A DNA stretch of 64,000 nucleotides. Origin: Sva-07 sp963698565. Lineage in GTDB: Bacteria; Actinomycetota; Acidimicrobiia; Acidimicrobiales; Ilumatobacteraceae. Shown here piece after piece: positions 51,091 to 63,470 of the stretch. The notes under the pieces were generated by a model. It saw nothing but the letters and a program-made list of their open reading frames with translations, did no database searches and was not told where the DNA came from. Location of the stretch: positions 1 to 64,000 of the forward strand of contig CAVORH010000031.1 in NCBI GenBank assembly GCA_963698565.1. The letters are read 5' to 3'. Position 1 is the stretch's first letter; each line of letters opens with the position of its first letter. The position numbers and the translations under genes were made by a program.

Positions 51091-52461
51091 GTGCCACGTC
51101 GAGGGGTGATCGCGGGGATCCGGAACCCGGCCCAGTTGGTCGTCGGAGCCTTCGTGACGTTCATCCTGGCGGGCACGTTCCTGCTCGAACTCCCGATCTC
51201 CTCCGACGGGCCCGGCACCATCGGCATCGACAACGCACTGTTCATGTCGACGTCCGCCGTCACCGTCACCGGCCTGGCCACGATCGACATCTCCAGCTTC
51301 TCGGTGTTCGGAGAAGTGGTCCTGATGGTGCTGATCCAGGTCGGCGGCTTCGGCATCATGACGATCGGTTCGGTGCTGGCAATCGTCGCGTCCGACCGGG
51401 TCGGGCTGAAGCAGCGGATGCTCGCACAAGCCGAGATCGGCGCCGTCGATCTCGGCGACCTCAAACGACTCCTGCTCGCGATCGCCAAGATCACGCTCGC
51501 CGTGGAGGGCACGCTGACCGTCATCCTGACCGTGCAGTTCTGGCGTCGCGGCTACGAAGACGGCCTGATCAGTTCCGCGTACTCCGCGCTGTTCCACTCG
51601 GTCTCCGCCTTCAACAACGCCGGCATCTCGCTGTACTCGGACAGCTTGACGAGGTTCGTCGGCGACCCGGTGGTCGTGTTCGGCATGTCGGCGGCGTTCA
51701 TCATCGGTGGCCTCGGCTTCCCGATCATCGTCGAGGTGATGCGCCGTCAGCGGAACCGTCGCGCCGACGGCCCACGACGACGACTGCGCTGGTCGCTCCA
51801 CACGAAGATCACCCTGCTGACGACGATCGCGTTGATCGTGTTCGGCACGCTCGTGGTGACGGTGTTCGAGTGGGACAACCCGGCGACGCTCGGGCCCCTC
51901 GACACGTTCGACAAGTTCCTCGCCGGCTGGTTCCAGGGGGTCACGCCCAGGACCGCCGGGTTCAACACCGTCGACATCGGCGGCATGAACGAACCGACGC
52001 TGCTGGTGGTCACGACGCTGATGTTCATCGGTGCCGGACCCGCGTCGACGGCAGGCGGCATCAAGGTCACCACGTTCGCCGTGCTCGCGTTCGTGCTCTG
52101 GTCCGAGGTCCGCGGCAACCCCGACGTCAACACCTTCGGCCGGCGCCTCCCCGCCAACCTGATCCGCCAGGCCCTGACCGTCGCACTGCTGTCGATCGGG
52201 CTCGTCGTCGGGTCATCGCTGCTGCTGATGAGCATCGAGGACCTGTCGCTGACACCTGCACTGTTCGAGTCGACGTCGGCCTTCGGAACCGTCGGACTCT
52301 CGACGGGCGTCACCGGGTCACTCGGGGTGTCCGGCCAGCTGATCCTGGTGCTGGTGATGTTGACCGGCCGCGTCGGCCCGGTCACCTTCGTCACCGCGCT
52401 GGCACTGCGGGAACGCTCGCGTGCGTACCATTATCCCGAGGAGCGTCCGATCATTGGCTGA
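51091..52461 (+). CDS. TrkH/KtrB-family potassium uptake protein
   Basis: A 456-aa K+ channel-like transporter of the SKT superfamily. Four pore loops are visible: ALFMSTSAVTVTGLATID, SVSAFNNAGISL, GVTPRTAGFNTVDIG and FESTSAFGTVGLSTGVT. Each carries a Gly that forms part of the selectivity filter, and the hydrophobic segments are intact. Length and pattern fit KtrB/TrkH of Gram-positive bacteria. GTG 51091 has a leaderless box 6 nt upstream. It forms an operon with trkA, overlapping by 8 bp. K+ uptake complements the sodium export systems in the window. Confidence 0.92.
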   Translation: MPRRGVIAGIRNPAQLVVGAFVTFILAGTFLLELPISSDGPGTIGIDNALFMSTSAVTVTGLATIDISSFSVFGEVVLMVLIQVGGFGIMTIGSVLAIVASDRVGLKQRMLAQAEIGAVDLGDLKRLLLAIAKITLAVEGTLTVILTVQFWRRGYEDGLISSAYSALFHSVSAFNNAGISLYSDSLTRFVGDPVVVFGMSAAFIIGGLGFPIIVEVMRRQRNRRADGPRRRLRWSLHTKITLLTTIALIVFGTLVVTVFEWDNPATLGPLDTFDKFLAGWFQGVTPRTAGFNTVDIGGMNEPTLLVVTTLMFIGAGPASTAGGIKVTTFAVLAFVLWSEVRGNPDVNTFGRRLPANLIRQALTVALLSIGLVVGSSLLLMSIEDLSLTPALFESTSAFGTVGLSTGVTGSLGVSGQLILVLVMLTGRVGPVTFVTALALRERSRAYHYPEERPIIG

Positions 52462-53161
52462 CAAGAACTTTTCCAAGATGCTGTCGGGCTTCCGACCACC
52501 GGTCGAACACCGCGGTGAGATCGTCGTGATCGGCCTCGGGCGGTTCGGCTCGTCGCTCGCGTCCACGCTGATCGACATGGGTCACGAGGTGCTCGGACTC
52601 GACGCCGACGCCGACCGTGTGCAGCAGCATGCCGGGATGTTGACCCACGTCGCCCAGGCCGACACCACCAACGAGCAGACACTCCGCCAACTCGGTGTCG
52701 GTGACGCGGTCACCGCCGTCGTGGCGATCGGCGCCGACGTCGAGGCGAGCGTGCTCACCACGGGTGCCCTCGTCGATCTCGAGGTGCCCAACATCTGGGC
52801 CAAGGCGCTCACCAAATCGCACGGCCGGATCCTCGAGCGCGTCGGCGCGCACCACGTCGTGTTCCCCGAGGCCGACATGGGCGCACGGGTCGCTCGCCTC
52901 GTCACCGGAGCGCTGATCGAGTACTTCGCCCTGGACGAAGACTTCGTGCTCGTCGAGACCAGGGTCCCGAAGAACATCGCCGGGATGAAGCTCGGCGACA
53001 CCGATCTCCGAGCGACGTACAAGGTCACCGTCGTGTGCATCAAGCCCGAGGGCCAGGCGTTCACCTACGCCGAGAGCGCGACGTTCCTCGGCGAACACGA
53101 CCTGATCGTGGTGGCCGGCCACCGCGGCGACATCGAACGGTTCGCCGACGTCGAGACCTGA
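52454..53161 (+). CDS. TrkA/KtrA potassium uptake regulatory subunit
   Basis: A 235-aa cytosolic gating subunit. The RCK-N domain begins EIVVIGLGRFGSSLASTLIDMGHEVLGLDADADRVQQ, with the NAD-binding GxGxxG and the acidic ligand for the adenosine ribose. The RCK-C (TrkA-C) domain covers about residues 160-235. The start is taken as TTG 52454, which overlaps the trkH stop and has GAGGAG upstream. ATG 52478 is the alternative, and would shorten the N-terminus by 8 residues. Confidence 0.9.
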   Translation: MADKNFSKMLSGFRPPVEHRGEIVVIGLGRFGSSLASTLIDMGHEVLGLDADADRVQQHAGMLTHVAQADTTNEQTLRQLGVGDAVTAVVAIGADVEASVLTTGALVDLEVPNIWAKALTKSHGRILERVGAHHVVFPEADMGARVARLVTGALIEYFALDEDFVLVETRVPKNIAGMKLGDTDLRATYKVTVVCIKPEGQAFTYAESATFLGEHDLIVVAGHRGDIERFADVET

Positions 53162-53182
53162 CCGGCAGGGCGCACCCAGCAC

Positions 53183-53218
53183 CCACCGAACCATCCACCG
53201 AACCATCCACCGAACCGT
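53183..53218 (+). repeat. Tandem 12-bp repeat, three units
   Basis: CCACCGAACCAT (53183-53194), CCACCGAACCAT (53195-53206) and CCACCGAACCGT (53207-53218) follow in direct order between trkA and the monooxygenase gene. The function, if any, is unknown; slipped-strand variation is possible. Confidence 0.85.
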
Positions 53219-53268
53219 CCGGCGCGTCCGGATCGATCAGCCGGGCGGACGCGGGCTACAACATCTCG

Positions 53269-55077
<1,809 letters not shown>

Positions 55078-55087
55078 GTCGAGATCC

Positions 55088-56734
55088 TCAGCCCGGCAGG
55101 GTCGTCGAGGTCGTGGTCGTGATGTCGCGACGCTGGATGAACAGCACCGTCACCCGGTCGTCGGCGTCGAGGAGCTCCGTGACGCTGTCGACGAGTCCGG
55201 AGGCGTCGGGGTCGTTCGGTCCGGCGACCTCGATCACGGCATCGACCCCGTCGAAGCTCGTCGACAACACCGACACTCCCTGCGTCGCCGCCCAGTCACC
55301 GGCCAGCAACCCGATCCGTTCGGCGAGCACCTCGTCGGGCGTCGGTGTCGGCAGCTGATCCGACACGCTCTCCCGTTCGAGCCAGGTCATCCGAACCTCG
55401 AACGTCTGGTCGAGCTCGGTGTCGAGCAGCGACGTGAGCGTCCCCAGCGGCGGGGCATCGATCGTGCCGCTCGCGTCGAGGCGGATGACGTTGTCGACGA
55501 TCGACAACTCGTCCCGGCGCCCGGCGGCATCGGCACCGAGGTCGGCGAGCCAGCGGTCGACGATGTCCTCCACAGCGGTGACGAGTCGTTCTTCGTCGGA
55601 GACGATCGTGGTCGTCGGCGGCGCCGTCGTCGTGGTCGTCGCCTGGTCGACCCGATCCCACTCGATCGACACGACCCGATCATCTCCGAAGTTCGCCAAC
55701 AGCGATGCGATCAACGGATCGGGGTCGGGTGGCGTGTCGAAGCTCCGCACCGCGACCGTGATCCGCTGCTCGTCGAAACTCACCGCGGGCGCTGATCGCC
55801 GGTCGGTCTGCCCGAGCCAGTCCGACACGATCTCGAGTGCGTCCACCTCACGTTGCGACCGCTCGACCGCGGCCGTCGACGCGCTGTACAGCGGCAAGGC
55901 GATCGCCACGACGACCACCGCGACCACGGCGGAGACCATCGCCGTGCGACCGAACGTCGTGGCCAGGCGACGGGGTGGAACGAACCCCGTCACGACGAAG
56001 ACCACCACCCCGGCGAGCACGATCGCGAAGAGGTTGGTGGTGTAGAGCAGCATCGCTCCCCACGCAAACGTCGCGTTGCCGGCCTCGAGCGAGATGCCCA
56101 CCGCCGCGAGCGGCGGAACGAGCGCGACGGCCACCGCCACACCGGGAAGCGACGCCGAGGCGTCCTTGCGCACCGTGGCATACGCCCCCGCCGTGCCGGC
56201 CGCGAGCGCCACGACGAGGTCGCGGATGTCGGGCGCCGTGCGGCTGGTCACCTCGTTGGGGAGTTCGCCGTTGACGAACAGCGCGGCCAGCACGTACGAC
56301 AGCAGGATGGCCCAGAACGTGGCCGACACCACGACGGCGAACGACCGCAACGACTTGCGGAACAGTGCCATCGCGATGCATGCCGCAGTGGCCAACACCG
56401 GCTGCATGAGCGGAGCGAGCAGCATCGCCCCGATGACCACCGCCGCAGAGTTGGCGGACAACCCCATGACGGCGACGATCACCGACAGGGTGATCATGAT
56501 CGTGAACCGGTAGGCCCAGTGATCCTGACGTTTGATCGCCAGTTCCGCCATCACCCGCTGGCGCTCTTCGGAGTTCAAGTGACGATGCCACCAACGCCGA
56601 CTCGTCCGTCGATGGACACCGAGGCTCGGGTCGTCGGACGGACGCTCCGGGTCCGAAGCCTCGTGGAACTCCTCGGACTCCATTCCGGCGCCTTCGAAGC
56701 CGGTCGGGCCGGAGAAGCCCCGAGGGTTTGCCAC
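55088..56734 (-). CDS. DUF389 domain-containing membrane protein
   Basis: A 548-aa protein. Residues about 70-260 hold the DUF389 core: YRFTIMITLSVIVAVMGLSANSAAVVIGAMLLAPLMQPV, with about six helices. The C-terminal 270 residues are soluble, with a Thr-rich spacer (TTTTTAPPTTT) and two beta-alpha domains that look alike, possibly an internal repeat. The function of DUF389 is unknown. The start is GTG 56734, with the -10 box TAGGAT 6 nt upstream. Confidence 0.83.
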   Translation of the reverse strand: MANPRGFSGPTGFEGAGMESEEFHEASDPERPSDDPSLGVHRRTSRRWWHRHLNSEERQRVMAELAIKRQDHWAYRFTIMITLSVIVAVMGLSANSAAVVIGAMLLAPLMQPVLATAACIAMALFRKSLRSFAVVVSATFWAILLSYVLAALFVNGELPNEVTSRTAPDIRDLVVALAAGTAGAYATVRKDASASLPGVAVAVALVPPLAAVGISLEAGNATFAWGAMLLYTTNLFAIVLAGVVVFVVTGFVPPRRLATTFGRTAMVSAVVAVVVVAIALPLYSASTAAVERSQREVDALEIVSDWLGQTDRRSAPAVSFDEQRITVAVRSFDTPPDPDPLIASLLANFGDDRVVSIEWDRVDQATTTTTAPPTTTIVSDEERLVTAVEDIVDRWLADLGADAAGRRDELSIVDNVIRLDASGTIDAPPLGTLTSLLDTELDQTFEVRMTWLERESVSDQLPTPTPDEVLAERIGLLAGDWAATQGVSVLSTSFDGVDAVIEVAGPNDPDASGLVDSVTELLDADDRVTVLFIQRRDITTTTSTTLPG

Positions 56735-56740
56735 GCCCGG

Positions 56741-56746
56741 ATCCTA
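56741..56746 (-). promoter_or_regulatory. Leaderless -10 box for the DUF389 gene
   Basis: TAGGAT on the minus strand, 6 nt before GTG 56734. Confidence 0.45.
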
Positions 56747-56836
56747 GAGACGCCCGACAGCCGACGTACACGATCTGTCGGACGCATCGTGTCCGCCCGG
56801 GTCTCGATGCGGGTGCGGCAGGCGCGAGACTTGCGC

Positions 56837-58572
<1,736 letters not shown>

Positions 58573-58575
58573 ACG

Positions 58576-59649
58576 ATGAGCACCGTCGAATCGACTCCCA
58601 TCACGACTGCGGCGAGCACCACGACCACCGGCGACGTCGTGGAACTCGAGACCCATGCCAACTGGCGCGCCGAAGACATCGGCGACGTCGAGGAGTGGAC
58701 GCTGCGTCTGACCGACGCCCATCAGCACGAACTCGACGCCGCACTCGCGCACGCCCGCTCGGTCACCGACGAGGTGCTCGACGTGACCGTCGACGACTTC
58801 CCGCTCCCCACGCTCGCACCGCTGCTCACCGAGCTCGCGGAGGAGCTGGTCAACGGCCGCGGGTTCGCGCGGATCGCGTCGCTCGACGTCGAACGTCTCG
58901 GGGCGGAGGATGCCTCGTGGATGTACTGGGGCATCGGCATGCACCTCGGCGAACCCTGGCCGCAGAACGCGAAGGGCCACCTGCTCGGCGACGTGAAGGA
59001 CCAGGGCAAGGCCCCGGACGACCCGACCGCACGCGGCAACGAGATCGGCGGGCATCCGCTCGGGTTCCACAGCGACGGCTCCGATCTCGTCGGGCTGATG
59101 TGCATCGACTCGGGTGTCAGCGGCGGCGAGAGCCTCGTGGCGAACGCACTGGGCGCCCACAACGCCCTCGTCCGGTCGCGCCCCGACCTGGCGGCTGCGC
59201 TCTACGAACCGCTCCCCTACGACTTCCGCGGCGAGCAGCGGGCGGGCGGGCGGCCGTTCTACGAGGTGCCCGCGTTCACCCGCCACACCGGCCCCACCGG
59301 CGATCGCCTGTTCGTTCGCTACATCCGCCCGTTCATCGACGCGTCGCAACGCCACCCCGAGGCACCGCGCCTCACCGACCTCCAGATCGAGGCGATGGAC
59401 GCCTACGACACCTTCGTCAACGACCCGGACAACCGTGTCGAGATGGCGTTGCGCCCTGGTGAGATCCAGTTCGTCAACAACTACCACGTCCTCCACGGTC
59501 GGCGCCGCTACGTCGACGGACCGGATCACGTGCGTTGGCTGAAGCGCCTGTGGCTCGCCACCGACGTGCTCGGCCCCGACGACCGACCCGAACGTTTCCA
59601 ACGTGTCGGCGCGATGGGGCACTGGGGCGAACGCCGAACCCGCGCCTGA
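58576..59649 (+). CDS. TauD/TfdA-family dioxygenase
   Basis: A 357-aa Fe(II)/2-oxoglutarate oxygenase. The iron ligands are in GFHSDGSDLVG (HxD at about residues 165-167) and YHVLHGRRRY (distal His at about 306). The Arg in WLKRLWLAT binds 2-oxoglutarate. The family includes taurine, 2,4-D and gamma-butyrobetaine hydroxylases; the long N-terminal region (about 100 residues) resembles the last of these. GGAAG precedes ATG 58576 at 8 nt. Position between a D-aminoacylase and an aminotransferase suggests it hydroxylates an amino acid or acyl amino acid, which is inference. Confidence 0.87.
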   Translation: MSTVESTPITTAASTTTTGDVVELETHANWRAEDIGDVEEWTLRLTDAHQHELDAALAHARSVTDEVLDVTVDDFPLPTLAPLLTELAEELVNGRGFARIASLDVERLGAEDASWMYWGIGMHLGEPWPQNAKGHLLGDVKDQGKAPDDPTARGNEIGGHPLGFHSDGSDLVGLMCIDSGVSGGESLVANALGAHNALVRSRPDLAAALYEPLPYDFRGEQRAGGRPFYEVPAFTRHTGPTGDRLFVRYIRPFIDASQRHPEAPRLTDLQIEAMDAYDTFVNDPDNRVEMALRPGEIQFVNNYHVLHGRRRYVDGPDHVRWLKRLWLATDVLGPDDRPERFQRVGAMGHWGERRTRA

Positions 59650-59664
59650 GATCGAGCGACCCCG

Positions 59665-60987
59665 ATGACCATCCAGGATCGAACCGGTTCAGCCGTCGCA
59701 ACGCTCGACACCGCCGTGGCGGAGGCTCGACGGCGCTACGCCGAGGCCAACCCGACCAGCGCCGACTGGGCCCGGCGAGCGAGCGGGGTCCTCCCCGGCG
59801 GCAACACACGATCGGTGTTGCACTTCGACCCCTTCCCCTTCCGCGTGGCGTCGGCCCAGCGCCAGTACCTCGTCGACGTCGACGGGCACCGCTACGTCGA
59901 CCTGCTCGGCAACTACACGGCGGGGCTGCTCGGCCACTCCCCCGAGCCGGTCCGGGCCGCCGCGCACCTCGCGATCGACGGTGGCTGGGCGCTCGGCGCG
60001 GTCCACCCGAACGAGGTGCGCCTCGCCGAGGCGATCGTCGAGCGGTTCCCGTCGATCGAGCAGGTGCGCTTCACCAACTCCGGCACCGAGGCCAACCTGA
60101 TGGCGCTGGCGCTCGCCACGCACCACACCGGCCGCCGCAAGGTCCTCGTCTTCGCCGGCGGCTATCACGGCGGCGTGTTGACGTTCGGCGGTGGGGCGTC
60201 CAGCCCGGTCAACGTGCCGCACGACTGGGTGGTGTCGACCTACAACGACCTCGACGCGCTCGCCGCGGTGTTCGCCGAGCACGGCGCCGACATCGCTGCG
60301 GTCCTGGTCGAGCCGCTCCAGGGATCGGCCGGCTGCATCCCCGCCTCCGACGAATTCCTGGCCTCTGTGCGCGCCCACTGCGATGCATCGGGCTCGCTGC
60401 TCGTGTTCGACGAGGTGATGACGTCACGGCTCTCGACCGGCGGGGCCCAACGACTCCGGGGGGTGCTGCCCGATCTGACCACACTCGGCAAGTACGTCGC
60501 CGGCGGTTTCACGTTCGGTGCCTTCGGCGGTCGCCGCGACCTGATGGCCGCGTTCGATGCCAGCACCGGTGGCGCCCTCGGCCATGCCGGCACCTTCAAC
60601 AACAACGTGGTGTCGATGGCGGCCGGCGTCGCCACGCTGACCGAGGTGTTGACCGCTGACGTGCTGGTGGCCACCAACGCCCGCGGCGACCGTCTGCGCG
60701 ACGGGCTCGACGCCGTGTTCGCCGACAGCGGCGTTCCGATGTGCGCGACCGGGACCGGCTCGCTGATGAACGTGCACGGCACCTCCGGACCGGTGCGATC
60801 GGTCGACGATCTGCGTGCGAACGACGACCGCTGGAAGGAGTTGCTGTTCTTCGATGCGCTCGAGGCGGGGTTCTACATCGCCCGACGCGGGTTCATCGCG
60901 CTGTCGATCGAAGTCACCGACGACGACGTCGATGCGTTCCTCGCGTTCGTGGCGGCTTGGGCCGACGGCGTCAGAGATCTTCGATGA
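59665..60987 (+). CDS. Aspartate aminotransferase family / GSAM-like PLP enzyme
   Basis: A 440-aa class-III aminotransferase. VRFTNSGTEANLMALALA and FAGGYHGGVLTFGGG make the PLP phosphate pocket, LLVFDEVMTSRLSTGG holds the PLP aspartate and LGKYVAGGFTFGAFGG the Schiff-base lysine (about residue 276). It is a second GSAM-like enzyme in the window, not a close copy of the one at 32229. It lies 15 bp past the TauD gene. Its 3' end overlaps the PH-domain gene on the other strand by 17 bp. Confidence 0.88.
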   Translation: MTIQDRTGSAVATLDTAVAEARRRYAEANPTSADWARRASGVLPGGNTRSVLHFDPFPFRVASAQRQYLVDVDGHRYVDLLGNYTAGLLGHSPEPVRAAAHLAIDGGWALGAVHPNEVRLAEAIVERFPSIEQVRFTNSGTEANLMALALATHHTGRRKVLVFAGGYHGGVLTFGGGASSPVNVPHDWVVSTYNDLDALAAVFAEHGADIAAVLVEPLQGSAGCIPASDEFLASVRAHCDASGSLLVFDEVMTSRLSTGGAQRLRGVLPDLTTLGKYVAGGFTFGAFGGRRDLMAAFDASTGGALGHAGTFNNNVVSMAAGVATLTEVLTADVLVATNARGDRLRDGLDAVFADSGVPMCATGTGSLMNVHGTSGPVRSVDDLRANDDRWKELLFFDALEAGFYIARRGFIALSIEVTDDDVDAFLAFVAAWADGVRDLR

Positions 60988-61645
60988 TCGCCTGACGCTT
61001 CGACGCGTACTCCTCGTCGGTCACGAGGCCCTGGGCGCGGAGATCGTCGAGCTGCTTCAACCGCTCCGGCACGCTCGATCCGCCAGGCGCCGCCGGCGCC
61101 GCCGTCGGAGCCTGGTCGCGCAGGGCCTTCGCCAGCGCTGCGGCATCCCGATCGGAGTCGCGCTGTTCGTCGGCCTCGACCTGCTTGAAGATCAGCGCGC
61201 GCACCTTCTCCGGTTCGGGGATGTTCTCGAACACCGAGTCGCCGGTCTCGCCGGCCGATTCGATGATCACCACGCCGTTGTTCAGCATCCGGGCGATCAT
61301 CGTCTGGTTGAAGTTGACGTTGTTGATGCGGTTCAGCGGGATCGACACGCCGCGCCGGCGGATGATCCCGCTCTGATACGCCACTCGCTCGGTGGTGATC
61401 GCGAACTTCGTCGTGCGCCACTGCACGAAGGCGTATGCCGTCATCACGATGAACACGATGAACGCGATCAGCGTGAGCCAGCCCAGGCCGTCGTTCACCC
61501 ACCCGTCGTCGGCCATGATCAGCAGGATCAGGAACCCGAGGAAGATCAGGCCTGCGACCGCGTCCTTCCAGAAGTACCACCAGTGTGGGTTCGAGTAGAG
61601 GACCATGTCCTCGCCCGGCATGAGATCGATCTGTGAACCAGCCAT
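60971..61645 (-). CDS. PH domain (bPH2-like) and SHOCT domain protein
   Basis: A 224-aa membrane protein. Two hydrophobic helices (residues about 25-65) precede a bacterial PH domain with TTKFAITTERVAYQSGIIRRRGVSIPLNRINNVNFNQ. The last 35 residues (VPERLKQLDDLRAQGLVTDEEYASKRQAIIEDL) are a typical SHOCT domain. ATG 61645 has TACGAT 8 nt upstream. It may sit at the membrane as a scaffold; exact function is unknown. Confidence 0.87.
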   Translation of the reverse strand: MAGSQIDLMPGEDMVLYSNPHWWYFWKDAVAGLIFLGFLILLIMADDGWVNDGLGWLTLIAFIVFIVMTAYAFVQWRTTKFAITTERVAYQSGIIRRRGVSIPLNRINNVNFNQTMIARMLNNGVVIIESAGETGDSVFENIPEPEKVRALIFKQVEADEQRDSDRDAAALAKALRDQAPTAAPAAPGGSSVPERLKQLDDLRAQGLVTDEEYASKRQAIIEDL

Positions 61646-61653
61646 CGCCGCCG

Positions 61654-61659
61654 ATCGTA
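61654..61659 (-). promoter_or_regulatory. Leaderless -10 box for the PH-SHOCT gene
   Basis: TACGAT on the minus strand, 8 nt before ATG 61645. Confidence 0.4.
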
Positions 61660-61675
61660 GTGCTGCCGCAGGCAC

Positions 61676-61984
61676 TCAAGCGACGAGACGGGTGAGCGCC
61701 GTCGCGGCCGACGCGAGCACGATCACCAGCACGAACGGCGTTCGTCGCCACAGTGCCAGTCCTGCGACGACGAGGCCGACGAGCCGTGCATCGATCACGA
61801 TCTGTTCGCCGTCACCGACGGTCGACACGATCGCGAGCGCAGCGAGCAGGGCGGCCGGCAACAGGTCGACCACCTGCTGGATCCGCACCGGCAGCGACCG
61901 GTCGCCGAGCACGAGCGGCCCTGCAGACTTCAAGGCGTACGTGCCGATCGTCATGATGATCAGCACGCTGGTGGCTGCGCTCAC
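61676..61984 (-). CDS. azlD: AzlD-family branched-chain amino acid exporter subunit
   Basis: A 102-aa membrane protein with about four helices. MTIGTYALKSAGPLVLGDRSLPVRIQQVVDLLPAALLAALAIVS is the family pattern. It works with AzlC to export branched-chain amino acids or their analogues. GTG 61984 overlaps the azlC stop by four bases. Confidence 0.88.
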   Translation of the reverse strand: MSAATSVLIIMTIGTYALKSAGPLVLGDRSLPVRIQQVVDLLPAALLAALAIVSTVGDGEQIVIDARLVGLVVAGLALWRRTPFVLVIVLASAATALTRLVA

Positions 61985-62706
61985 GACGACCCCTCGTCGA
62001 CGGTCGGCGCCGATTCCGCCGGGGGCCACAGCGTCGCGACCGCGACGCCGAGCATCGAGGCCAGGATCGGAACGCCCGGTGGCGCCACCGGGATCAGCAC
62101 GAGCGCGATCAGCGCACCGGCGATCGCCGTGCGCCGTTGTGCCGGCGACACCAGTCGGGGCCACAGCAGGGCGAGGAACGCGGCAGGACCGGCGGCGTCG
62201 AGCCCGAGGTCGGTGATCAGGTCACCGGCGTCGGAGAAGACGGCGAAGCCGATCAGGGTGGTGAGGTTCCAGACGACGAACACGCCCAGACCCGCAACCA
62301 GGTAGCCGTAGCGTCGCCACCGCAGATCCTCCTGCGCCGCGCCGACAGCGGTCGACTCGTCGATCATCAGCTGCGACATCGCGGCGCGCTGCCACCAGGG
62401 CCCAGCGAGTGCACGCGCCATGATCACCCCGAAGGCGAGCGAGCGCACGTTGAGCAGCAGTCCGGCGATCGCTGCCGATGCGATCGAACCGCCGTCGCCG
62501 AGGATCTCGACAGCGGCGAACTGCGAACTCCCACCGAAGACCAGCGCCGAGTACCCGACGGCCTGCCACATGCTCAGTCCGGCGGTGGCAGCCGCGGCCC
62601 CGAAGACGATCCCGAACGGGGCGACCGCCGCGACGATCGACGCCGCCTGGCGCCGGATTGCACGGCGCCGAGCAGGATCGGGATCGCGCTGATCGTCGGT
62701 GGCCAC
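61981..62706 (-). CDS. azlC: AzlC-family branched-chain amino acid exporter subunit
   Basis: A 241-aa membrane protein. VAPFGIVFGAAAATAGLSMWQAVGYSALVFGGSSQFAAVEIL and LLLNVRSLAFGVIMA are family hallmarks; LMIDESTAV follows. GTG 62706 is the likely start; the longer frame upstream is not conserved. It forms an operon with azlD and is divergent from trmB. Confidence 0.88.
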   Translation of the reverse strand: MATDDQRDPDPARRRAIRRQAASIVAAVAPFGIVFGAAAATAGLSMWQAVGYSALVFGGSSQFAAVEILGDGGSIASAAIAGLLLNVRSLAFGVIMARALAGPWWQRAAMSQLMIDESTAVGAAQEDLRWRRYGYLVAGLGVFVVWNLTTLIGFAVFSDAGDLITDLGLDAAGPAAFLALLWPRLVSPAQRRTAIAGALIALVLIPVAPPGVPILASMLGVAVATLWPPAESAPTVDEGSS

Positions 62707-62745
62707 GGTCGGCAGTCTGGCGGATGACCACCGCGTCGACGCCGG

Positions 62746-62751
62746 TAGGTT
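62746..62751 (+). promoter_or_regulatory. Leaderless -10 box for trmB
   Basis: TAGGTT lies 8 nt before ATG 62760. Confidence 0.4.
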
Positions 62752-62759
62752 CGGCGTCG

Positions 62760-63470
62760 ATGACCGAGTTCCGTCACGACGTCGAGCGGCCCGCCGAAAC
62801 GGTGCGTCGGCCCGCGGCATCGTTCCGCATGCGTCAACGCCGGTTGTCGCCGAAACGGCAGGCGGAGTTCGACGAGTGGATCCAGCGGTGGAGCCTGGCG
62901 ATCGACGGGCCGATCCTCGACTGGACCGAGGTGTTCGGGCGCAATGGCGACGTGGTGCTCGACATCGGGTTCGGTCACGGCGAGTCGACGATCGAGATGG
63001 CCGCCGCCGATCCGACCACCGACGTGATCGGGGTCGAGGTGCACACCCCCGGCGTGGTCACGGTGCTCGATGCGATCGAGCATCGAGACCTCCATCACAT
63101 CCGGGTGGTCCACGGCGACGTCCTCCCCTTCCTCGACCGCGTGGCGCCGGCATCGCTCGCCGGTGTCCGCATCTACTTCCCGGACCCCTGGACGAAGCGC
63201 CGGAACCACCACCGCCGTCTCGTCGGGCCGGACGTGATCGCGGCGCTGACCGATCGCCTCCGCCCTGGCGGCACGATGCACCTCGCAACCGACATCGCCG
63301 ACTACGCCGAGGAGATGCAACGGGTGTGCGACGCGGAGCCCCGGCTGTCCGGCGGCATCGTCGAACGCCCCGACTGGCGTCCCCTCACCCGCTTCGAGCA
63401 GCGCGGCCTCGACGCCGGCCGCCACCCCGTCGACCTCCTCTACACCCGCCGCGTCACGCCGGGGGTCTGA
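62760..63470 (+). CDS. trmB: tRNA (guanosine(46)-N7)-methyltransferase
   Basis: A 236-aa SAM-dependent methyltransferase. The SAM site is LDIGFGHGESTIEMAAADP with GVEVHTPG, and the diagnostic TrmB motif is YFPDPWTKRRNHHRRLV. FEQRGLDAGRHPVDLLY near the C-terminus also fits. It methylates N7 of G46 in many tRNAs. The stop codon and the last residues (VTPGV) are supplied by the hairpin element at 63456-63480, so the native C-terminus may have been changed by its insertion. Confidence 0.92.
   Translation: MTEFRHDVERPAETVRRPAASFRMRQRRLSPKRQAEFDEWIQRWSLAIDGPILDWTEVFGRNGDVVLDIGFGHGESTIEMAAADPTTDVIGVEVHTPGVVTVLDAIEHRDLHHIRVVHGDVLPFLDRVAPASLAGVRIYFPDPWTKRRNHHRRLVGPDVIAALTDRLRPGGTMHLATDIADYAEEMQRVCDAEPRLSGGIVERPDWRPLTRFEQRGLDAGRHPVDLLYTRRVTPGV

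Noticed and set aside
53183..53218. Origin iterons or protein-binding iterons
   Set aside because: Only three 12-bp units, GC-rich, with no DnaA boxes, AT-rich region or replication gene nearby; left as a simple tandem repeat.
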